Source of the DNA: an uncultured Nitrospina sp.
GTDB lineage: Bacteria; Nitrospinota; Nitrospinia; Nitrospinales; VA-1
Direction of reading: 5' to 3'
Assembly: GCA_913044145.1 (NCBI GenBank)
Contig: CAJWOD010000047.1
Coordinates: 1 to 9,031 of the forward strand
Length of the DNA stretch: 9,031 bases
In this document: positions 1-5,347 of the stretch, piece by piece
How positions within the stretch are numbered: position 1 is the stretch's first letter
Layout of the letters: every line of letters starts with the position of its first letter
Program-made: the position numbers and the translations under genes
The notes under the pieces: generated by a model
The model's input: only the letters and a program-made list of their open reading frames with translations
Told to the model about the DNA's origin: nothing
Database searches by the model: none

Positions 1-945
1 ACCACCCAAGCTATAAATTTGGTCGCTAATAGCTTCGGTAAACGTTTTATAAATAAAGATGATGAGATTATTATTTCCAATATAGAGCATCATGCCAACA
101 CGGTACCGTGGCAAATTCTTTGTGAAGAACGTGGTGCCAAACTAAAAGTTATTCCGGTCAGTGATGAAGGTGAGTTGGTAATGGAAGAGTATGAAAAACT
201 TCTTTCAAATAAGACTCGTATGGTGGCCGTCAATCATGTTTCAAATGCTTTGGGCACTATCAATCCGGTAAAGGAAATCACTCAAAAGGCCCATGCTGTA
301 GGAGCAAAAGTTTTAATAGATGGAGCCCAAAGTACACCCCATATGAAACTGAATGTTAAGGAGATAGATTGCGACTTTTATACTTTCTCGGGGCATAAAA
401 TGTATGCTCCTAGCGGTATAGGTGGTGTCTACGGTAAGATGGACCTTTGGGAAGAAATGCCGCCTTATGTAACAGGTGGCGATATGATTATGAAGGTCAC
501 TCTTGAAAAAACCACCTACGCTAAACCTCCAGCCAGATTTGAAGCCGGTACTCCACCTATAAGCCAAGTGATTGGTTTAGGAGAAGCCATTGATTACCTC
601 AATGAAGTTGGGATGGATAATATTGCAGCTTACGAACACACTCTACTCGAATATGGTACGGCATTGTTAAATGATATAGATGGCGTGCGAATCATTGGTA
701 ATGCCCGTGAAAAAGCCAGCCTAATATCTTTTCACGTTGATGCGGCACACCCACATGATGTTGTGACCATGTTGGATCAGGATGGAATTTCTTGTCGAGG
801 CGGTCACCATTGTGCTCAACCAACAATGATTCGTTACGGTGTGCCGGCTACCACTCGAGCTTCCATGGCCTTTTATAATAAGACAGAAGAACTCGATGCT
901 CTTGCAGAAAGCATTAAAAAATGTATCCAACTTTTTTCAGAATAA
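1..945 (+). CDS. sufS: SufS-type (group II) cysteine desulfurase, 5' end cut by window
   Basis: PLP enzyme that takes sulfur from L-cysteine as a persulfide for Fe-S cluster assembly in the cytosol. The reading frame is open from base 1 and begins within the family motif before 'INLVANS'; about 90 N-terminal residues lie outside, and 314 codons are present against about 406 for whole SufS. Visible landmarks are the EHHAN motif with the PLP-stacking His (91-93), SGHK with the PLP-binding Lys (397-399), RFEAGTP, and GHHCAQP with the catalytic Cys (811-813). A His lies exactly 19 residues before that Cys (754-756, in HPHD). This matches the B. subtilis SufS residue that binds the SufU zinc, whereas E. 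coli SufS, from memory, has Tyr there. sufU follows after 84 bp on the same strand, in agreement. The TTG at 19 is an internal Leu codon, not a start. Confidence 0.96.
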   Translation, partial: TTQAINLVANSFGKRFINKDDEIIISNIEHHANTVPWQILCEERGAKLKVIPVSDEGELVMEEYEKLLSNKTRMVAVNHVSNALGTINPVKEITQKAHAVGAKVLIDGAQSTPHMKLNVKEIDCDFYTFSGHKMYAPSGIGGVYGKMDLWEEMPPYVTGGDMIMKVTLEKTTYAKPPARFEAGTPPISQVIGLGEAIDYLNEVGMDNIAAYEHTLLEYGTALLNDIDGVRIIGNAREKASLISFHVDAAHPHDVVTMLDQDGISCRGGHHCAQPTMIRYGVPATTRASMAFYNKTEELDALAESIKKCIQLFSE

Positions 946-1029
946 ATAGAATCAACTTAAAAATCTCCTAATCACTCTCCATACCTAGTAATTTTGATAC
1001 AATTAATTAATAACTTTTTAAATTAAATC

Positions 1030-1488
1030 ATGTCATACGATAACGAACTCTATCAGCAGGTCATTCTGGATCATAATCGGAAGCCTCGTAACTTTCGTGA
1101 AATAATAGATGCGACTCATTCTTGTCACGGTGTTAATCCACTTTGTGGTGATGATATAACTATTTATTTGAATGTAGATGAAAAAGAAGGTGTGATTAAA
1201 GATGTGAGCTTTCTTGGTTCGGGTTGTGCTATTTCAAAGGCGAGTAGTTCCTTGATGACGACCTTCCTTAAAGAGAAAAAAATTGATGTGGCCAGAAAAA
1301 CCAAAGAAGAGTTTCATAAAATGATTCTTGGGGAACTGGAGCCCGAGCAAGAAGAGCATAGCCTGGGTAAGTTGACTCTATTTATGGGAATCCGTGAATA
1401 CCCATCTCGCACAAAATGCGCTAGCCTAGCTTGGCACACCCTCATCGGTGCTTTGGATAAAAAGCACGAAGGAGTAAGCACCGAATAG
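1030..1488 (+). CDS. sufU: SufU zinc-dependent sulfurtransferase
   Basis: A 152-residue IscU-fold protein that accepts persulfide sulfur from SufS and passes it to the SufBCD scaffold. The conserved ligands are Cys39 and Asp41 (in LCGDD), Cys66 (GSGCAIS) and Cys130 (TKCASLAW). The 64-residue separation of Cys66 and Cys130 is the SufU pattern, which carries an insertion of about 20 residues compared with IscU, and the length is normal for SufU. The N-terminus (LYQQVILDHNRKPRNF) is typical of the family. The ATG has no clear Shine-Dalgarno sequence; the 84 bp before it are very AT-rich with only a weak promoter-like TTGATA at 994. Co-transcription with sufS is the simplest reading. sufB, sufC and sufD do not follow, so if clustered they would be upstream of the window. 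Confidence 0.95.
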   Translation: MSYDNELYQQVILDHNRKPRNFREIIDATHSCHGVNPLCGDDITIYLNVDEKEGVIKDVSFLGSGCAISKASSSLMTTFLKEKKIDVARKTKEEFHKMILGELEPEQEEHSLGKLTLFMGIREYPSRTKCASLAWHTLIGALDKKHEGVSTE

Positions 1489-1513
1489 GGACGAACCGGG
1501 AATTTAAATCCTT

Positions 1514-1550
1514 TTGTGCCGAGTAAATTTAGTCACTCATAATTTATAAC
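1514..1550 (+). promoter_or_regulatory. possible promoter of flavin reductase-like gene
   Basis: In the 93-bp gap after sufU, two overlapping -10-like hexamers occur: CATAAT (1538-1543) and TATAAC (1545-1550), each 5 of 6 to consensus. The only -35 candidate is the weak TTGTGC at 1514-1519, 18 bp before the first. It suggests transcription separate from sufSU, but AT-rich gaps give such matches by chance. Confidence 0.3.
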
Positions 1551-1552
1551 TC

Positions 1553-1565
1553 CAGTAATTTACTG
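1553..1565. repeat. 13-bp perfect palindrome before the flavin reductase-like gene
   Basis: CAGTAA-T-TTACTG is a perfect inverted repeat with a one-base centre. It lies just downstream of the candidate -10 sequences and ends 5 bases before the ribosome binding site, where a repressor operator would be expected. Its function is inferred from position only. Confidence 0.4.
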
Positions 1566-1570
1566 TTGAG

Positions 1571-1575
1571 AGGAG
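1571..1575 (+). promoter_or_regulatory. ribosome binding site fixing the GTG start at 1582
   Basis: AGGAG, inside GAGAGGAGAT, sits 6 bases before GTG at 1582-1584. It is the strongest Shine-Dalgarno sequence in the window and decides the GTG start. Confidence 0.8.
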
Positions 1576-1581
1576 ATATTA

Positions 1582-2049
1582 GTGAAGAACAAGAAACAGG
1601 TGGGGAAGGCTTTAGGAAGAGTTGCTAGTGGACTATATGTGGTAACCGCTAAATGTGAAGACAAGGAGGATGCGGTATTGGCCAGTTGGGTCAATCAATG
1701 TTCTTTTGATCCCCCTGCGGTTACCATAGCGCTGGCGACTTTGCGTCCGATTCGCCTTTTGGTTGAGGCGTCAGATGCTTTCATAGTAAATGTTTTACCT
1801 AAAGACGATATGACTTTACTCAAACATTTTAGTCGCCCGTCTGAAGATATATTTAAAGGAGTGAAAACTCGGAAGGGGCTCGATGGTATTCGGATTTTAA
1901 GTGATGCTGTGTCTTATCTTGAATGTGAAGTGGCTCATTCCATGCAGGCCGGTGACCATGTTTTGTACGTGGGAGAGATTATCGGTGGAAAAACTTTAAA
2001 AGACGACGACCCTTATATCCATGTTAGGGATAATGGGTTTAATTATTGA
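1582..2049 (+). CDS. flavin reductase-like FMN-binding split-barrel protein
   Basis: A 155-residue protein of the flavin reductase-like domain family (FMN-binding split barrel). The N-terminal 'LGRVASGLYVVTAK', the central 'ASWVNQCSFDPPAVTIAL' and the late 'AGDHVLYVGEI' are family hallmarks. They most resemble the stand-alone and C-terminal versions found beside flavodiiron proteins and high-molecular-weight rubredoxins, which pass electrons from NAD(P)H through FMN. The end (IHVRDNGFNY) resembles the usual HxRxxGxxY tail. No signal peptide or membrane segment is seen, so it is cytosolic. The GTG start is set by AGGAG at 1571. Its TGA overlaps the convergent gene's stop region by 7 bp. Substrate and partner are not determined; redox support of Fe-S assembly is possible from the sufSU neighbourhood but is inference. 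Confidence 0.85.
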   Translation: MKNKKQVGKALGRVASGLYVVTAKCEDKEDAVLASWVNQCSFDPPAVTIALATLRPIRLLVEASDAFIVNVLPKDDMTLLKHFSRPSEDIFKGVKTRKGLDGIRILSDAVSYLECEVAHSMQAGDHVLYVGEIIGGKTLKDDDPYIHVRDNGFNY

Positions 2050-2312
2050 TCGAGTCCAATCATTTTCAAAAAATCAGTCCGGGTGATAGCCCAATATGCG
2101 GCGGTCACTAAAAATACTATAGCGGATACGATGAAGACAGCTAATTTGACCATACGTTTGGGATCTTCTTCGTAATACTCTTTCAAGTCTCCGGCCATGC
2201 TTTCTACAACTCCTTCGTTTGCCGACTTTCTGAAAGTTTTATCGATAGCATCACGACCGTAAATAATCCCAAAAATTACAGCGATAATTAATATTTCAAT
2301 TGCACCGATCAT
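2043..2312 (-). CDS. small two-helix membrane protein, unknown function
   Basis: An 89-residue protein I do not recognise. It has an N-terminal hydrophobic helix (about residues 3-19, ending in IIYGRD), a charged middle (residues 20-55, with an acidic EYYEEDPKR stretch) and a second hydrophobic helix (about 57-79, VKLAVFIVSAIVFLV), so two membrane segments are likely, with the middle on one side of the membrane. The N-terminus faintly recalls TatA (short helix, FG, then an amphipathic segment), but the second helix argues against that. It starts 30 bp after the stop of the large exported fusion gene on the same strand and is probably co-transcribed with it. AAAAAGG stands 13 bases before the ATG, a long spacing. 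Its TAA (2043-2045) lies inside the end of the convergent flavin reductase-like gene. Confidence 0.7.
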   Translation of the reverse strand: MIGAIEILIIAVIFGIIYGRDAIDKTFRKSANEGVVESMAGDLKEYYEEDPKRMVKLAVFIVSAIVFLVTAAYWAITRTDFLKMIGLDQ

Positions 2313-2342
2313 TGTTTAATAATTGCCTTTTTGGTATTTTCT

Positions 2343-4859
2343 TCAACCCGAAAACTCAGGAACTGGCAACTGAGTCAATTTTTTTGTTCCGGAATTTGGA
2401 GAAGCGTTACGAGCGCAACGAAATCCATAGTCATCCATTCTGCTATTAGATGCGCCGTTGTTTCTAAATGAAGAGTAAATAAAACCTTTAAGGTCACGCC
2501 ATGAACCACCGCGGATAACCTTGAATTCTCCACCAATTGGCCCTTTCGGGTTTGCATATTCGTCTATTTCCTTATAATACTCACGAAAATACCAATCGTC
2601 CACCCATTCTTTAACGTTTCCGGCCATATTATAAAGTCCGTATATGCTTTTTCCTTCTTTGAGGGAATCTACGGGAACTAAAACTTTATGTTTGGTTTCC
2701 TTAGTCCAAGTCTGATTGTAACGAGCCAGTTTTGGAGAAGGGGATTGGTTACCCCAGGGGTAGGTATTTGCATTTTCTCCTCTGGCGGCTTTTTCCCACT
2801 CTGCTTCTGACGGTAAACGTTTGTCTTTCCATTTGCAATATTCATTAGCTGCCCGCCAATTAACATTGTTGATGGGAAAATTTTCTAGTCCAGCTCGGGG
2901 TTGGAATTTACCGTTAAACATTAGGGTTCCGAACTTGTTGTCAAGGTAGTAACCTTTAACATTATTCTTAGCATTCAAAAAGATAGAAAAATCTTTTGCA
3001 GAAACTTCATACTTATCTATATAAAAGCTATCTAGAAAGACACGATGTTCAGGTCTTTCATCGTCTAGACCATCATTCAATCCCATTTTAAAGAATCCAG
3101 AAGGAATAAGAACCATATCTGAAGGAGGTGAAAAATTTATTAAGGGACCTGATATTTTTTGGAAATATAATACATCTTTTATTCCATATGATTTTAATAG
3201 AGATCTTGCTTCTTCAGAAAAATTTCCATTTGCTTCTAGTGCCAGATAGGATTGTAAAAACCGCTTTGCTTTTTCATCTTGTTTTATTTCAGAGTAAATC
3301 CATCCAGAGAAAAATTTTAAATCTGCGCGTTGAGGATTGGTTGCAGATTGGATATCTGTAATTAAGCTCTCTGCTATTTCCGGAGGATTGCTGGCCAATA
3401 CCTTTCGGTACCAGCTTTTAGCATCCGTATATTGTTTTTGTAGTAGGGAGTAAAACCCAAGGTTCATCATGGCCAATGTAACTAGTTTGCCACCCCCTTT
3501 ATTTTTCTTTAGCCCTCGCATGGTCCAAGCAGAAGCCATTGCAAGTTCATCAATTCGATAATAGGTCCAGCCTAATTGGATATAGTTTTTTAAATCTACG
3601 GGATTTTGATCAATGAGGTATCGGTATTGTTCTGTAGCTTGAGCAAAATCATTGATGCGATAATAAGCTTCAGCCAGTCGGGCTGAAATATTTTTGTTGT
3701 CGGGGAATTGAATCCTCATACTTTTTAATGTTTGGATAGCTAGAGCATATTGTTTTAAACGACTAAAAGCATTGGCGATATTGAATTTATTTTGGATGTT
3801 TTCAGGTTGTAATCTAACTAGGGCTTTTAAATGCAACAAAGAAGAAATAATACGATTGCTCTTCAAGAAAAGATTGGCAAGCCTTTGGTGAGCGGGTGTA
3901 TACGAATTGTCTATTTGAGTAACCTGTAAAAAACTTTCAATTGCTGCGTCAAAACTGCCATTTTCCTGATATGCCAGGGCCAAATTAAAAAGCGTAGGTA
4001 AATTTCTAGGAGAAGCTTTTAAGGCTAAGTTGTAATGCTTTATTGCAGCTTTAAAATTCTTTTGCTCCGAATAAATGTTTGCAAGATTATTTTGTGCATC
4101 TATTGAATTCGGATTGATTTTAGTAGACAACTGTAAATAAAAAATAGCCCGCTCGACTTTTTGGTTATGGTAATAAACCATCCCTACATTCGAAAAATAA
4201 GCACCTAGAGTTTGTTTGGTATCCAAATTCTTTAAAAAATAGGAGCTTTTTGTTCCAGAAGAGTTTAGGTGCCGTTGGCGATAAAAACTATCTGAAAATG
4301 ATGTTCCCATTTCAGTTGCTTCGATATTGATTCGGTTACCACCTTTTTCGTAACGAACGAAAAAATGATTTGGCAGGGGAACTCCAAAGAGAGGTAAATC
4401 TAATTTTTGCCCCAAAATCAGATAAAGCAGAGATAGGTTCATGCAATATCCTCTTTTAGTTTTGAGCATCCCATGTAAGAAAAGCTCTTCATTATTGACG
4501 GGAATTCCTCTTATATCCACTTGTTCAGTATAGCGGTAACCCGCTTTAGTGTGGATTGCATGACGCAAAGATTGAATTATTGTCTCCGTGTTGCCTGGTA
4601 AATGTTTTTGTACATCTGAAATCAAGTTGGTAATTTCTCGTCGGAGTGGTTGGGTTTGCAAGGATGGATCCCAGTGTTTGGATATTAGGAGCAGGGTTTC
4701 GAAAAGATCTATTTCAGAATCCGGAAGTTTTACGATATTACTAAGCTCTTTTTCTATTTGTATTTTATCGTTTGTATTAGAACTTTTTGCGACGGTTGGC
4801 ATGCAGAAAAAAAAGAAGATTAGATAGGTTGAGATCAATCGGAAACGTAATAAAATCAT
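2343..4859 (-). CDS. exported fusion: transglutaminase-like, TPR array, SUMF1/FGE-like domain
   Basis: An 838-residue multidomain protein. Residues 1-24 look like a signal peptide (basic start, hydrophobic run with four Phe, TVA before the likely cut), so it probably acts in the periplasm or on the envelope. Residues about 90-190 form a SirB1/transglutaminase-like domain with Cys139 (RGYCMNLSLLY), His165 (PNHFFVRY) and Glu180 (INIEATEMG) as the probable triad; Glu replaces the usual Asp. Residues about 221-545 hold about nine TPR units. Residues about 580-817 are a SUMF1/FGE-sulfatase (C-type lectin-like) domain with MVLIPSGFFKMG, RLPSEAEWEKAARG, PWGN, NMAGNVKEW, RGGSW and YGFRCAR. The cysteine pair that true formylglycine-generating enzymes carry after RGGSW is absent, so formylglycine formation is unlikely; binding, or another EgtB/PvdO-like reaction, remains possible. 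It has its own promoter-like sequence at 4894 and precedes the small membrane gene by 30 bp. No clear ribosome binding site. Confidence 0.9.
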   Translation of the reverse strand: MILLRFRLISTYLIFFFFCMPTVAKSSNTNDKIQIEKELSNIVKLPDSEIDLFETLLLISKHWDPSLQTQPLRREITNLISDVQKHLPGNTETIIQSLRHAIHTKAGYRYTEQVDIRGIPVNNEELFLHGMLKTKRGYCMNLSLLYLILGQKLDLPLFGVPLPNHFFVRYEKGGNRINIEATEMGTSFSDSFYRQRHLNSSGTKSSYFLKNLDTKQTLGAYFSNVGMVYYHNQKVERAIFYLQLSTKINPNSIDAQNNLANIYSEQKNFKAAIKHYNLALKASPRNLPTLFNLALAYQENGSFDAAIESFLQVTQIDNSYTPAHQRLANLFLKSNRIISSLLHLKALVRLQPENIQNKFNIANAFSRLKQYALAIQTLKSMRIQFPDNKNISARLAEAYYRINDFAQATEQYRYLIDQNPVDLKNYIQLGWTYYRIDELAMASAWTMRGLKKNKGGGKLVTLAMMNLGFYSLLQKQYTDAKSWYRKVLASNPPEIAESLITDIQSATNPQRADLKFFSGWIYSEIKQDEKAKRFLQSYLALEANGNFSEEARSLLKSYGIKDVLYFQKISGPLINFSPPSDMVLIPSGFFKMGLNDGLDDERPEHRVFLDSFYIDKYEVSAKDFSIFLNAKNNVKGYYLDNKFGTLMFNGKFQPRAGLENFPINNVNWRAANEYCKWKDKRLPSEAEWEKAARGENANTYPWGNQSPSPKLARYNQTWTKETKHKVLVPVDSLKEGKSIYGLYNMAGNVKEWVDDWYFREYYKEIDEYANPKGPIGGEFKVIRGGSWRDLKGFIYSSFRNNGASNSRMDDYGFRCARNASPNSGTKKLTQLPVPEFSG

Positions 4860-4893
4860 TTTATATAGGCTCTATATTTGTGGGATATTTTTT

Positions 4894-4902
4894 ATTATAT
4901 CA
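4894..4902 (-). promoter_or_regulatory. extended -10 promoter for the exported fusion gene
   Basis: On the minus strand the sequence reads TGATATAAT, an exact TATAAT with an extended TGN. The -35 region at 17 bp (4917-4922, TCTACT) matches consensus at only 3 of 6 positions, which is usual for extended -10 promoters. Transcription would begin near 4887, giving a leader of about 28 bases before the ATG at 4859. Confidence 0.5.
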
Positions 4903-4921
4903 GGAAGTGTGTGGCGAGTAG

Positions 4922-4945
4922 ATAAGAAACAAGAGCGTTTCTTAT
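4922..4945. repeat. perfect 9-bp inverted repeat between the 92-residue gene and the exported fusion gene
   Basis: ATAAGAAAC and GTTTCTTAT are perfect reverse complements separated by AAGAGC. The repeat begins 33 bases after the stop of the 92-residue gene and ends at the edge of the -35 region of the next gene. Neither strand has a T-run directly after the stem, so it is not a standard intrinsic terminator. An operator or activator site near -46, or an mRNA 3' hairpin, fits better. Confidence 0.6.
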
Positions 4946-4978
4946 GCAAAAAAGAGTAAGGGGCTAGGTTTGTGATAT

Positions 4979-5257
4979 TTATCTTACGGTGTTAATGCCC
5001 ACCTCCAAGTCATCGTCCCATCCATCCGGTAAAAGTGAGTCCAGGCCTTTGTCTCGTCGGGTTTGGGAAAGGTTTCGCATGAAGTGGGCGTTACATTTAA
5101 GGCAGATCCACCCTTCTCCGGAAAATATCCAGCATTCTTCCTCCACCCAGTCCTGCGCTTCTTCCTCACTGTCGAACCATTTACCATTCTCAAGACAGTC
5201 CTCAGCGACTCGAGTATGACATACAACTGAATATTGATTGTTTCTTTCTACAAACAA
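4979..5257 (-). CDS. hypothetical 92-residue acidic cysteine-containing protein
   Basis: I do not recognise this protein. It is 92 residues long, soluble and acidic in the middle (FDSEEEAQDWVEEE), with a CxxC motif (Cys52, Cys55 in ICLKC) and further cysteines at 13, 21 and 42, plus His14 and His58. This could bind one metal ion or form a redox pair, but a complete zinc-ribbon pattern is not visible. The start is TTG, chosen because AAAGGA (5265-5270) stands 7 bases before it and no other start codon occurs in frame before residue 60. Two other open frames overlap almost the same span, one on each strand; their composition (Ser/Thr/Arg-rich) looks like shadow sequence. The gene has its own candidate promoter at 5302-5329 and is bracketed by two inverted repeats. 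Confidence 0.6.
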   Translation of the reverse strand: MFVERNNQYSVVCHTRVAEDCLENGKWFDSEEEAQDWVEEECWIFSGEGWICLKCNAHFMRNLSQTRRDKGLDSLLPDGWDDDLEVGINTVR

Positions 5258-5264
5258 TGCTGGT

Positions 5265-5270
5265 TCCTTT
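5265..5270 (-). promoter_or_regulatory. ribosome binding site deciding the TTG start at 5257
   Basis: AAAGGA on the minus strand is 7 bases before TTG at 5257-5255. It is the main support for translation of the 92-residue frame and for its non-ATG start. Confidence 0.55.
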
Positions 5271-5294
5271 TGGTATTTTTAATAATTCTTCAAA

Positions 5295-5321
5295 CAAGGA
5301 TATAATAAAAAAATATCCTTG
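5295..5321. repeat. perfect 9-bp inverted repeat overlapping the promoter of the 92-residue gene
   Basis: CAAGGATAT (5295-5303) and ATATCCTTG (5313-5321) are perfect reverse complements around a 9-base A/T spacer, with arm centres 18 bp apart. On the minus strand it covers the spacer, the -10 and the predicted start of the promoter at 5302-5329, as a repressor operator would. It also begins 26 bases after the stop of the BatA-like gene and is followed by TTTG, so it could instead be a weak terminator hairpin. Confidence 0.6.
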
Positions 5322-5329
5322 CCTATCAA
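5302..5329 (-). promoter_or_regulatory. candidate sigma70-type promoter of the 92-residue gene
   Basis: On the minus strand, TTGATA (5329-5324, 5 of 6) is followed after 16 bp by TATTAT (5307-5302, 5 of 6). Transcription would begin near 5295, about 38 bases before the TTG start. The flanking inverted repeat overlaps it. Confidence 0.45.
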
Positions 5330-5347
5330 AATCTACCTCTTTTAGGT

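Noticed and set aside
2043..2312. Small membrane protein as TatA
   Set aside because: Only the N-terminal helix and an FG pair resemble TatA; a second transmembrane helix at residues 57-79 and the lack of the amphipathic Gly-Lys pattern do not fit.
2409..2600. C-terminal end of the SUMF1-like gene as a diversity-generating retroelement target
   Set aside because: The fold is a known target type, but there is no reverse transcriptase gene, no template repeat and no adenine-rich variable region in the window.
4807..4814. Run of eight A residues (poly-Phe codons in the signal peptide) as a frameshift or phase-variation tract
   Set aside because: The frame is intact and a short A-run in AT-rich sequence encoding a hydrophobic segment needs no special explanation.
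4588..4827. Plus-strand open frame of 79 residues opposite the signal peptide and N-terminus of the exported fusion
   Set aside because: It is antisense to a well-supported coding region, has no ribosome binding site that I can see and no family resemblance.
4984..5226. Two further open frames over the 92-residue gene, one on each strand (4984-5226 minus, 4989-5219 plus)
   Set aside because: Both are Ser/Thr/Arg-rich and motif-free, as expected of shadow frames. The 92-residue frame has the better composition and a ribosome binding site.
5295..5321. Inverted repeat as a standard intrinsic terminator
   Set aside because: The stem is AT-rich and only three T residues follow on the minus strand, so I kept it as an inverted repeat with an uncertain role.
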